Both the position numbers and the translations under genes were made by a program. Below the pieces are notes generated by a model. It saw only the letters and a program-made list of their open reading frames with translations. It was not told the DNA's origin and made no database searches. Below, in pieces: positions 27,111 through 34,720 of a DNA stretch of 64,000 nt; within the stretch, counting starts at the first letter, position 1, and each line of letters opens with the position of its first letter. Source of the DNA: Verrucomicrobium sp. (GTDB lineage: Bacteria; Verrucomicrobiota; Verrucomicrobiia; Methylacidiphilales; GAS474); the NCBI GenBank assembly GCA_028283855.1, contig JAPWJX010000003.1, forward strand, positions 992,001 to 1,056,000. Reading direction: 5' to 3'.

Positions 27111-28328
27111 TTAGCTGGCGGCCAGGGTGAGGGCGGCCAGGCCGGAGGCCTTGCGGATCGCCACGCCGGCGCGGCCGATGCCGCGGAAGCTCCGTTGGTA
27201 GGTGTTCCAGAGGAACTCGTCGGAGGCCTCGAAGCTGAAGTCGCTCCGCACGCCGACGACTGCCGCCTGGGGATCGCCGAAGACGGCGACCTTCGCGCCC
27301 GCCGTGTTGTCATACGGCGCGGCGTGGACCAGGTTTACGGGATAGCCCAGGATGGAGCCGATGCCGCTGGGCGTCGGGGCTTCCGTGGAGGTGAGGAAGA
27401 CCGAGCGGCCGTTGGCGTCCTTCACGCCGACCATGCGGGCCAGGACCTGCGGGTGGATCCACCAGGCGCAGCGCCGGTCGAGCACGCCGGGGTCGACGGT
27501 CGTCAGGACGTTGATGAAGTCGTCCAGGGTCAGCGCGCTGACGGAGGTGTGGCCGGTGGCCGCCGTGGCCGTGGTGGCGGCGGCGAAGATGCCGGTCATG
27601 CCGCCGTTGGCGGAGTCGTTGGCCCCGGTGCCCGCGAAGGCCGCGTGGTCCAGGCGCAGGTTGAAGGCCTCGATGAAGTCGTCCATCACGTCGGCCGTCA
27701 GGTCGAAGGAGGAGTCCTCCAGGAGCTGGCGGGAGACGGAGATGAGCGCGCCGATGACCTGCACGGTCAGGGAGACGGAGGAGCCCGCGGTGGCGGTGTC
27801 CGCCGGGATGGCCGAGCCCTCCGTGAGGACGAAGCCGGCGTTGGCGCGGGCGGTCTTCACGGGGAACTTGGTCACCTGGGTTCCCAGGCGCCGGACGCCC
27901 AGGGTGCTCCAGGCGCCGTAGCGCTCCAGGGTGTCGTAGATTTCCTTGGCCAGCGCGGGGTTGACCAGGGTGCTGCCGGGGGAGCTGGTCTCGCCCAGGT
28001 CGCGGGCGGTGACGGGCACCTTGCACGCGTTGCGGACGGCGGCGGAGAAGGCGGCGCGCTTTTCCTCGCTGCCCAGGATGCGCTGGCGCGGGTCGCCGTG
28101 GGCCATGCGCTGCTCGTGCTGGAGGCTGACCTGCACCTTCTTGAGGGCGGCCAGGGTCTGGTCGAGGGACTGCACCTGGTTCTTCACCTGGGTCAGCTCC
28201 TCCATGGCGGAGCGGGTCTCGCCGGAGAGGCGGCCCATGTCGTCCATGAGGGCGGAGACGCCCCGCAGGACTTCGGACTGGAACTCGGCCTCGTCGCGCG
28301 CGGCCAGGTCGTTTTGGTGGGATTTCAT
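27111..28328 (-). CDS. Major capsid protein, HK97 gp5 family
   Basis: 405 aa. Residues ~10-85 form a coiled coil (the delta/scaffold domain: LTQVKNQVQSLDQTLAALKK), removed during maturation in HK97-like phages. The shell domain starts near residue 110 and contains the family pattern GAWSTLGVRRLGTQVTKFPV, SVSLTVQVIGALISVSRQLL with the VSRQLLEDS helix, FAGTGANDSANGGMTGIF and the C-terminal FGDPQAAVVGVRSDFSFEAS. A protease gene lies directly upstream, agreeing with delta-domain cleavage. The start is preceded by an A/C-rich leader almost free of G (28329-28358). Confidence 0.9.
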   Translation of the reverse strand: MKSHQNDLAARDEAEFQSEVLRGVSALMDDMGRLSGETRSAMEELTQVKNQVQSLDQTLAALKKVQVSLQHEQRMAHGDPRQRILGSEEKRAAFSAAVRNACKVPVTARDLGETSSPGSTLVNPALAKEIYDTLERYGAWSTLGVRRLGTQVTKFPVKTARANAGFVLTEGSAIPADTATAGSSVSLTVQVIGALISVSRQLLEDSSFDLTADVMDDFIEAFNLRLDHAAFAGTGANDSANGGMTGIFAAATTATAATGHTSVSALTLDDFINVLTTVDPGVLDRRCAWWIHPQVLARMVGVKDANGRSVFLTSTEAPTPSGIGSILGYPVNLVHAAPYDNTAGAKVAVFGDPQAAVVGVRSDFSFEASDEFLWNTYQRSFRGIGRAGVAIRKASGLAALTLAAS

Positions 28329-28358
28329 TGTGGGTCTGGGTTCTGGTTTTTTTTGGGT

Positions 28359-29162
28359 TTAGGTTCGCAGGGTGGCCCGCAGGGCGCGCAGGAACTCCCG
28401 GCGCGCGGACTGCCGGACCGGCCGCTTCGGATTCTCCGCGGCCGGCCCGGGGCCGGTTTCACGGAAAAGGGGGTGCCGCCGCATCTGTTCCCGCAGCCGG
28501 GCGGCCAGGCCCGCGCGGAAGCGGGAGGCGTGGGGCTCTTCCGCCCGCTCCAAGAGGGCGCAGGCCTGGTGGAGGAAGGCGGCGTCCTCCTCCCCGATGC
28601 CGACGGACTCCAGGTCCCCGTCGGTCAGGACACCGGCGGCGTGGGCGCGGGCCAGGGCGTTGGGATTGGCGCCGATGAGGCAGGCGGAAAGCTCGATCTG
28701 CTCCTGCTCCGCGTAGATGCGGACGGGCGGGCGCTCCGCCATGCCCAGGCGGCGGACCTGCTCCTGGTAGGGGCGCGGGTCGGCGTCGAACTTGGAGAGG
28801 GTGCGGCGCGGGACGAAGCCGACGGAGACGGCCCGCAGGTGTCCGGCCAGGGTCATCTTCCAGCCCAGGCGGGCCAGGGCGTTCTCCGGCACGTCGTGGG
28901 CCCACTGGACGGTCTCGACCAGCTTGTCTCCCTCCACGCGGAAATCGACGACGCGGCCCAGCAGGCGCTCGATGGAGGAGTAGTCGTGGCTGTCGACGAA
29001 GGGGGCGTTCTTCCCGAAGAGGGAGAACTTCCACCCGGCGGCCAGGACGACCTCCTGGTAGGAGTCGAGGGTCTGGTCGCTGGCGACGTATTCGACGAGG
29101 CCCTGCTGGGCGTCGAGGACGCGGGTCTGGGAGACGATCTGGCGGCGGAGGGGGGCGGTCAT
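28359..29162 (-). CDS. Phage prohead protease (S78-type)
   Basis: 267 aa. The serine protease fold of the HK97 prohead protease is indicated by FVDSHDYSSIERLLGRV (catalytic His59) and LRAVSVGFVPRR (nucleophile Ser113), spaced as in the family. It cleaves capsid and scaffold during head maturation. The C-terminal ~80 residues are charged and helical and could act as scaffold or be self-cleaved. It lies between portal and capsid genes in the standard order, starting 4 bases after the portal stop. Confidence 0.85.
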   Translation of the reverse strand: MTAPLRRQIVSQTRVLDAQQGLVEYVASDQTLDSYQEVVLAAGWKFSLFGKNAPFVDSHDYSSIERLLGRVVDFRVEGDKLVETVQWAHDVPENALARLGWKMTLAGHLRAVSVGFVPRRTLSKFDADPRPYQEQVRRLGMAERPPVRIYAEQEQIELSACLIGANPNALARAHAAGVLTDGDLESVGIGEEDAAFLHQACALLERAEEPHASRFRAGLAARLREQMRRHPLFRETGPGPAAENPKRPVRQSARREFLRALRATLRT

Positions 29163-29166
29163 GGAG

Positions 29167-30483
29167 TTAGGCGCGGGGGTTGGGGTTGCGGCGGCGGAGG
29201 GCGGACTCGATCCGGGCCCAGGCGGGGGAGGGGTCTGCCTCCTCCTCCGGGGCCTCGGCGGGGGCGTCGACGGGGGAAAGCCCGGCGGGGAGGTAGCCGA
29301 CGTGGTCGCCCGGGACGGCGGGCAGCCCCAGGTCGAGGACCTCGCTGCACGTCCGCAGGGGGACGCCCTTGTTCCAGAGCTTGTCCAGGACGGCGAAGCG
29401 CTCCCGGCGGGCGGCCTGCATGGTGCTGTGCTCGTTCCAGTCGAAGGCGGCGTGGATCCGGCCCCCGGCGGGCCGCCAGGCGGCGACGCGCTCCGAGAGG
29501 CGCTCCACCGCCCCGGCGATCTTGATGGAGAGCGGCATGCAGGTTTCCTCGATGAGGAGGAAGCGGTCGCTGGCGGAGCCGATGGAGTAGCTCTGCTTCA
29601 CGTGGAAGCGGCTGGGCGGGATGCCGAAGGCGATGGCGATCTCGTCCCGCAGGAGCTGCCGGGTGGCCACCAGGCTGGCGTCGGCCGCCTGTACCTGGGG
29701 GTTCTCCACCGCGATGTCGCCGGTGAGGAACATCGGCTTATAGACGCCGCGTTGGGACAGCTCTTTCTTTTCCCGCAGGGCGCGGATGATCTGCTCCCGC
29801 TGCTCGTCGGTCGGCGGGGCTCCCTTGGCGATGAGGAACTGGCCCAGGTCGCCGTTGTTCTGCATGAGCGTGCGGACGAAGCGGGAGCCGAGCCAGTCGG
29901 CCTCCGCCGCCAGCGCGGCGGAGAGGTAGGGCGCCAGGCCGCGGACGGGATCGTAGGGGTTCCAGAACTTGAGGTGGGCCACCTGGTCCGGCACCAGCGC
30001 GTGGGCGGTGCCGTTCGCGTCGGTCCACTCCCAGCCCTGGAGCTGGCCGTTGTCCAGGATAGGGCGCATCCGGTCGGGCCGGGCCAGGAAGAGGGGGCGG
30101 CGTTCCGTGGCAGTCTGCAGGAGCCACGTGTCGTCGCCGACCCAGAACGCCTCGCCCTGCAGGAGGAGCCAGCCGACCGTCGCCTCGATGAAGTCCTGGA
30201 AGTCCATGTGGTCCCCGGCGGGGCGGGCCCAGAAGTCGACCAGCGGGCCGTGGGAAAGGAGGGTCTCCCGCCGTCCGCGCGCCTGGTAGAAGCGGAGCGG
30301 CACGGCGCTGATCGGCTGAGCGATGGTGCGGATCGCCGCCTGGACGAAGGCGCTGTTCCGGTAGGGATCGCATAGGCGCGGCTCCGTGGTGGCCAGGGAG
30401 GAGGCGAAGGTGTTCCAGGGAAAGGAGGCGCGGACGGTCGCCTGCGGAAGGAGGCGGCCCAGGAGGGTGCGAAGGTTTTTCAT
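29167..30483 (-). CDS. Phage portal protein, HK97 family
   Basis: 438 aa. Family pattern: FVQAAIRTIAQPISAVPLRFY at the N terminus, LLLQGEAFWVGDD, then HLKFWNPYDPVRGLAPYLSA, and the C-terminal stem/crown region containing LLRDEIAIAFGIPPSRFHV. The portal dodecamer forms the DNA entry vertex and docks the terminase. The Pro/Glu-rich tail from residue ~405 is probably flexible. It starts 1 base after the terminase stop. The portal is not the DUF935 type that usually accompanies Mu-like terminases, so the packaging module is mosaic. Confidence 0.9.
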   Translation of the reverse strand: MKNLRTLLGRLLPQATVRASFPWNTFASSLATTEPRLCDPYRNSAFVQAAIRTIAQPISAVPLRFYQARGRRETLLSHGPLVDFWARPAGDHMDFQDFIEATVGWLLLQGEAFWVGDDTWLLQTATERRPLFLARPDRMRPILDNGQLQGWEWTDANGTAHALVPDQVAHLKFWNPYDPVRGLAPYLSAALAAEADWLGSRFVRTLMQNNGDLGQFLIAKGAPPTDEQREQIIRALREKKELSQRGVYKPMFLTGDIAVENPQVQAADASLVATRQLLRDEIAIAFGIPPSRFHVKQSYSIGSASDRFLLIEETCMPLSIKIAGAVERLSERVAAWRPAGGRIHAAFDWNEHSTMQAARRERFAVLDKLWNKGVPLRTCSEVLDLGLPAVPGDHVGYLPAGLSPVDAPAEAPEEEADPSPAWARIESALRRRNPNPRA

Positions 30484-30484
30484 A

Positions 30485-31816
30485 TTAAAGGAGGGCTCCG
30501 GTGTAGGCGGTGGTTTGGACGGGACGGGCGGCGTGGAGGGCGAGGGCCAGCGCCCAAAAGCGGTCGGCGTGGCCGCCGGGGCCGCGGTCGGCGGCGAAGC
30601 GGCTGCGGCCCCCCGCGCCGGTTTCCCGGCGGATGGCGCGCAGGTCGGCGCGCACGGCCTTGTCGGCGGGGATGCGGAGGGTCTTCTGCTCGAAGGCGGC
30701 GCGGACGGGATAGGCCATCTCTTCCTTCGTCCCGGCGGTGAAGGAGACCCCCTCCACGCGGTGCGCGCCGTAGCGGGCGGCGGCCCGCTCCGCGAATTGG
30801 CGGCCCAGGCCGGTCTGGTCGATGCAGCAGCGGCGCACCTTTGGGTTGGAGAGGAGGGCGTCGAGCGCGGCCTCCTGCGCGGCGAAGGTCTGGCGATCCA
30901 GCACCTCGATCCGCCGCGTGACGCGGAGGGGGGCCAGGTCCTCGACGACCCAAAGGACCGTCAGGTCGTGCTCCCGGCCCAGGTCGACGCCGACGTAGAG
31001 GGGGCCGGCCGCCGCGCGCAGGTCGGTCCGCCAGGCCTCGCCCTCCGGCGTCTCGCAGCCGGCGATGAGGTCGTAGGAAAGGAATGCGCCCTGGTCGTCG
31101 GCGGGCTGGCAGAGGAATTCCTGCTGCCAGGTTTCCTCGTCCGGGCACTGGTTGCGCAGGCTTTGCAGGAAGCCGTCGTCGTCGAGCTGTTGGCGCGGGT
31201 CGTCCTGCGGCCACTTTTTCTTGAGCCGGGAGAGGAGGCCCTGCGCCACGGCGGTTTCGATGGAGACGGTGTGGAGGCTGACCTGCTTCGGGTTGCCCAG
31301 GTGCTTGGCCTCGTGGACCAGCTGGTTGAAGAAGTTGGCCGAGCCCCGGTGGGTGCTGAGGATCTCCAGGGTGCCGCCCCACATGATGCCCGGGTAGGCG
31401 ATGGCGTAGAGCTGGCGCGGGTCGGGGTGGAGGGCGAACTCGTCCAGCACGCGGGCGCCGCGCTTCCCCGCCTGGGCGTTGGGGTTGCTGCTCATGGAGC
31501 AGATGGCCCGGCCGTTGGCCAGCGGCAGGACGTGGGCGGTGACCTTTTCCTTCCGGTCGACGACCTCCACGGCCATGTCCCGCGCGGCCTGGTTCAGCAC
31601 GCGGGCGAAGCGGGCGCAGTCCTCGCCGAAGAGCTTGGCCTGCGTCTCGTCCCGGCTGCTGATCCAGGTGTCGAAGCGCGCGCCCTGGCAGGCGGTGGTG
31701 GAGACGGCGCGGTAGGCGGCCGCCCACGACATGCCGATCTGGCGGCTCTTCTCCATGATCTTGATGCGGGAGTTGTCCCGGATCCACGCGGCCTGGTAGG
31801 GGAGGAAGAAGCTCAT
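30485..31816 (-). CDS. Phage terminase large subunit (Mu gp28-like)
   Basis: 443 aa packaging motor. The ATPase domain has a Mu-type Walker A, EKSRQIGMSW (residues 22-31), and Walker B VLDEF (123-127) with the catalytic Glu. The RNase H-like nuclease domain has three acidic sites: VGVDLGREHD (Asp278), DQTGLG (Asp333) and GHADRFWALA (Asp418). All catalytic residues I can check are present, so the motor looks functional. Mu gp28-type terminases package by headful without a specific cos site. The start overlaps the small-subunit stop by 4 bases. Confidence 0.9.
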   Translation of the reverse strand: MSFFLPYQAAWIRDNSRIKIMEKSRQIGMSWAAAYRAVSTTACQGARFDTWISSRDETQAKLFGEDCARFARVLNQAARDMAVEVVDRKEKVTAHVLPLANGRAICSMSSNPNAQAGKRGARVLDEFALHPDPRQLYAIAYPGIMWGGTLEILSTHRGSANFFNQLVHEAKHLGNPKQVSLHTVSIETAVAQGLLSRLKKKWPQDDPRQQLDDDGFLQSLRNQCPDEETWQQEFLCQPADDQGAFLSYDLIAGCETPEGEAWRTDLRAAAGPLYVGVDLGREHDLTVLWVVEDLAPLRVTRRIEVLDRQTFAAQEAALDALLSNPKVRRCCIDQTGLGRQFAERAAARYGAHRVEGVSFTAGTKEEMAYPVRAAFEQKTLRIPADKAVRADLRAIRRETGAGGRSRFAADRGPGGHADRFWALALALHAARPVQTTAYTGALL

Positions 31817-32394
31817 AGGAGGCTCAGCTGCTCCTGGATTTTGGCCAGCGTCTCCGGCGTGATGCCGCCGCTGCGGGAGGCTTCCTGGAGGGAGGCCTCC
31901 AGCTTCTGACGGCGCAGGGAGGCCAGCTCGCGGAATTTCTCGAATTCCAGCTCCAGCCGCTCCCGCTTCACCCGCTCGGCGGCCTGGCCGGTGACGGCGG
32001 AGGCCAGGTTGAAGAAGCGCCTGGGGCTTTCCAGGAGGGCTTCCTTCAGCATCTCCGGGTCGAAGCTTTCCAGCGCCTGGGAGATGAGGGAGGCCAGGAG
32101 GATGTCGTTGGCCTCCGTGATGGGGACCTTGCCGTTGCGGGCGATGGCCTTGACCATCTCCACGCTCGCCTCGCTGCGGAGGCGGATCTCGTTGAGCCGC
32201 TCCACCTGCTCCAGGTGGTCGAGGTAGCCGCTTTGACGCCAGCTCTCCACGTTGGCCTTGGTGACCTCCTTCCGCCCCAGGGCGTGCAGGCGGCTGGCGA
32301 TCTCCTCGGCGGGAAGCGCCTCGGCGATCATCTGGTTCACCGCGTCCCGCAGCTCGCGGGGGAGGCGGCCGATGCGGCTGCCAGCGCCCCTCAC
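31813..32394 (-). CDS. Phage terminase small subunit (DUF3486, Mu gp27-like)
   Basis: 193 aa. The start RGAGSRIGRLPRELRDAVNQM followed by AEEIASRLHALG is the typical N terminus of Mu gp27/DUF3486 proteins, a helix-turn-helix that recognises DNA and recruits the large subunit. The C-terminal half is a long coiled coil (VKRERLELEFEKFRELASLR) for oligomerisation. It lies directly before the gp28-like gene, as in Mu. Confidence 0.85.
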   Translation of the reverse strand: MRGAGSRIGRLPRELRDAVNQMIAEALPAEEIASRLHALGRKEVTKANVESWRQSGYLDHLEQVERLNEIRLRSEASVEMVKAIARNGKVPITEANDILLASLISQALESFDPEMLKEALLESPRRFFNLASAVTGQAAERVKRERLELEFEKFRELASLRRQKLEASLQEASRSGGITPETLAKIQEQLSLL

Positions 32395-32645
32395 GACTGC
32401 CCCCTTTCGTGCGCGTCGATGCCGCTGGCGGTCAGGCGGAAGGACTTCTGGTTGCTCAGGTTGAAGCTCATTTCCAGGTGCCCCTTGCCCAGGAGGTAGG
32501 CCAGCTCCGACTCGACCTCCAGGGAGGTTGTCTCGTAGCCCTCGTAGCGCAGCTCGTGCAGGAACCAGGAGGAGCTCTTCCAGAGGGGGCGGGAGGCGTA
32601 GGCCAGGTCGAAAAGGCGGGCGCGGAGATGGGTGGGCCGTTTCAT
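32391..32645 (-). CDS. Small winged-helix-like phage protein (84 aa)
   Basis: Starts MKRPTHLRARLFDLAYASRP at an ATG overlapping the CHAP hydrolase stop (ATGA). The order of helices with YEGYETTSLEVESELAYLLGKGHLE followed by a strand LTASGIDAHE resembles winged-helix proteins found before terminase genes in Mu-like phages. Role unknown; a packaging or transcription accessory is plausible. Confidence 0.55.
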   Translation of the reverse strand: MKRPTHLRARLFDLAYASRPLWKSSSWFLHELRYEGYETTSLEVESELAYLLGKGHLEMSFNLSNQKSFRLTASGIDAHERGQS

Positions 32646-33238
32646 CGGGTGACGACGGAGAGGGGGGTGGAAAGCTGCGGCGCTCGCGGCGTCAGCCGGG
32701 CGAAGCAGCGGGCCAGCTGGAAGCTGCGGGTGCGGACGGCCACCTCCCCGCCGCGCCCCGTCGCGTCGGTGGCGTTCGTGTTGCCGCCGACCGTCTCGAA
32801 ATGGTCCGGCAGGACGCGGCGGACGATCTCCACGTGGGAAAAGCGGTAGAATACCAGGTCCCCGCGCTGCGGCGTGAAGGGGCGGTGCGGATCGTCGGAG
32901 AAGTGGAGCCCGATCCGGCGTCCCCAGTCCTCCAGCCCGTAGACGGAGGCTTCCCGGGGCGGGTTCGCCTCGATCGCGGCGGCAAGGAAGCCGGGATGGA
33001 AGGAGACGAACTGCTTCACGCACCAGCAGACGAAGGCGGCGCACCAGGGCCAGCCGGTCGGCTCGGAATCGGCCAGGTGGCAGACGGCCTGGTACGTCTC
33101 CACGCGCGGGCCGCGGTTGCTGCCGGGAGGGCGCTCGGCGACGCCTAGTTCCCCCTCCGCCACGTCGGCCAGTTTGGCCAGGAGCGTCGCGTCGCTGGGA
33201 GGTGGCGGAGGGGGAAGCTGGGAGGCGGTGGTGATCAT
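32642..33238 (-). CDS. CHAP/NlpC-P60-type peptidoglycan hydrolase (endolysin candidate)
   Basis: 198 aa. GWPWCAAFVCWC supplies the catalytic Cys66 and FSHVEIV the His135; GDLVFY precedes it and VGGNTNATD follows, the normal CHAP arrangement of a papain-like amidase or endopeptidase. The front is a Pro-rich stretch and a helix without a clear signal peptide, so export would need a holin or a lysis partner, neither of which I see. It sits between an esterase and the terminase genes, the lysis slot of Mu-like phages. Confidence 0.8.
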   Translation of the reverse strand: MITTASQLPPPPPPSDATLLAKLADVAEGELGVAERPPGSNRGPRVETYQAVCHLADSEPTGWPWCAAFVCWCVKQFVSFHPGFLAAAIEANPPREASVYGLEDWGRRIGLHFSDDPHRPFTPQRGDLVFYRFSHVEIVRRVLPDHFETVGGNTNATDATGRGGEVAVRTRSFQLARCFARLTPRAPQLSTPLSVVTR

Positions 33239-33858
33239 GCGCGGGAGGGTTGGACGATGAGGTCCATCGTCGCGGCGAACTGCGCGGGGCTGAACCAGGT
33301 GGAGTGGTCGAAGTCGTCCCGCCAGACCTGTACGACGCGGTCGCCGATGCGCTCGTCGACGTTGCGCGGGCCGGTGCGGCCCAGGGCGCCGTAGCCCAGG
33401 CCCAGGAAGGAAAAGGCCTCGCTCACTTGCGCCAACCGCAGCGCGCCGTCCCGGTGGCTGCCGTAGAGGGTGGCGCGGCCCAGCCTGCCGGTGAGGAGGG
33501 CCATGTTCAGCCCGTTGACCTGGAAGTCGGCGTCGGCCGCGGCGGCGACGAGGTGGATCTCCGCCACCTCGATCTCCGGGTATTCCTTGAGGATGCGGCA
33601 GACGATGTCGGCCCCGTTGGAGTGGCCGACGAGGACCAGGTCATGCCCGGAGTAGTGGCGCAGCAGCTCCACGCACCGCTTCACGCGCAGCCATTGGAAG
33701 AGCCGCCGGGTCAGCGCGCCGCAGAAGTATTCGTACTTCTCCGCCAGCTGGTTGAAGTGGGATTCGGTCCACGTCACGGCGCGGTCGGTCCAGCCGGTCC
33801 GGCCGTCCGGGACGGTGAGGATGCCGTTGATGAAAAGATAGAAGCGGGTGCGGGGCAT
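33235..33858 (-). CDS. Alpha/beta-hydrolase (esterase-like) in the lysis slot
   Basis: 207 aa. FYLFINGILTVPDG near the start may form the oxyanion loop; VLVGHSNGAD holds the nucleophile elbow GHSNG (Ser80); DFDHSTWFSP near residue 185 supplies a candidate His. No signal peptide. Its start codon overlap with the CHAP gene and its place suggest an envelope-active lipase or esterase used at lysis, comparable in position to LysB of mycobacteriophages, but no sequence relationship to LysB is claimed. Unusual for a phage of a Gram-negative-type host. Confidence 0.65.
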   Translation of the reverse strand: MPRTRFYLFINGILTVPDGRTGWTDRAVTWTESHFNQLAEKYEYFCGALTRRLFQWLRVKRCVELLRHYSGHDLVLVGHSNGADIVCRILKEYPEIEVAEIHLVAAAADADFQVNGLNMALLTGRLGRATLYGSHRDGALRLAQVSEAFSFLGLGYGALGRTGPRNVDERIGDRVVQVWRDDFDHSTWFSPAQFAATMDLIVQPSRA

Positions 33859-33894
33859 TGGGGGGATGCCGTGGGGGGAACTTGCGCGCGGGGC

Positions 33895-34248
33895 CTAGTG
33901 GGCCGCCGTGGTCGTCGTCTGCATCTGGCCGCGGACGGCGGCGGAAACCGCCGCGCCGACGAGGGTGGAGGCGGCGTCGACGTCGGAGGCCTCCCGCGCG
34001 CCCTGGGCGGCGGTGACGGCCGCGTTGGGGTGGCTCTCGTATTTGTCCACCTTCAGCCGGGTGCCCTGCGCGGTGGAGAGGTCGATGCCCTGCGCCTCGA
34101 TGTCCTTGGGGGACTCGACGACCCACGCGCCCTTGGCGTCGCGGTAGACCTTCGTGGTGGTGGTGTTGGCGCAGCCGACCAGGCAGGAAGCCAGGAGGGC
34201 CAGGGCCGCCATGGCGGCGGCGGAGTGGGCGAGGGGCTTTAGAATCAT
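33895..34248 (-). CDS. Lipoprotein, phage block (spanin-like candidate)
   Basis: 117 aa. A hydrophobic N terminus ends in the lipobox LVGC with Cys near residue 26, followed by ANTTTTKVYRDAKGAWVVES and an Ala-rich C-terminal helix. Lipidation at the inner or outer membrane is expected. Its place next to two lysis hydrolases would suit an outer-membrane spanin subunit or a superinfection exclusion protein; I cannot choose between them. The inverted repeat 34250-34275 lies immediately upstream. Confidence 0.6.
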   Translation of the reverse strand: MILKPLAHSAAAMAALALLASCLVGCANTTTTKVYRDAKGAWVVESPKDIEAQGIDLSTAQGTRLKVDKYESHPNAAVTAAQGAREASDVDAASTLVGAAVSAAVRGQMQTTTTAAH

Positions 34249-34249
34249 G

Positions 34250-34275
34250 GGGCCCGACCGTATCCGATCGGGCCC
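34250..34275. repeat. Inverted repeat upstream of the lipoprotein gene
   Basis: GGGCCCGA and TCGGGCCC are separated by 10 bases. It lies 2 bases before the lipoprotein ATG and downstream of the HTH gene, so it could be an operator, a weak terminator or a structure hiding the ribosome site. No U run follows. Confidence 0.5.
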
Positions 34276-34337
34276 GCGCGGTCCTTGATGGGGGAAACCG
34301 CGCGCGCCGAAGCGCGGGTCAACGCGCTATTTTCCGG

Positions 34338-34697
34338 CTACTTCCGCGCGGCGGCGCGGCGGTGGAAGGCCTCCACCGTCTCCGAAAGGATGCGCCACTC
34401 GTCCGCGGTGGCGTGGCGGCGCAGGAAGTGGAGCCGCTCGGAAAGGGCGGCCACCTCCGCGTCGGCGGAGCGCCCGGAGGCGGCGGAGCGCAGCGCGCCG
34501 GCGGCGGGGGCGCGGCCCGCCAGGAGCAGCTCCAGCGCCCGCCGCGCGCGGGAGGAGAGGGGGATGTGGCCGCCGCGCGCCTTGTAGAGCGTCGCCTCGC
34601 GCAGGCCGAGTTCCGCCGCCAGCCCCGCCAGGTCCAGGCCGGTGAGGCGCAGCGCGCGGTCGATGAAATCGGCGGGAGAGGGTTGACTCTTTTTCAT
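34338..34697 (-). CDS. HTH-type regulator of the phage block
   Basis: 119 aa. Residues ~10-45 (FIDRALRLTGLDLAGLAAEL then GLREATLYKARGG) look like a helix-turn-helix of the XRE/Cro-like type; the rest is helical (VAALSERLHFLRRHATADEW). A candidate repressor or activator of the particle genes downstream, which run in the same direction. The 14-40 bases before the start are A+T-rich (CATAAT, TATTCA), a likely promoter shared with the divergent plus-strand gene. Confidence 0.6.
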   Translation of the reverse strand: MKKSQPSPADFIDRALRLTGLDLAGLAAELGLREATLYKARGGHIPLSSRARRALELLLAGRAPAAGALRSAASGRSADAEVAALSERLHFLRRHATADEWRILSETVEAFHRRAAARK

Positions 34698-34720
34698 TTT
34701 TTGAATATGCAGTGCAAATT

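Noticed and set aside
26496-29525. 1009-codon plus-strand open frame across the capsid and protease genes
   Set aside because: Antisense to well supported phage genes, Gly/Ala/Val-rich shadow composition.
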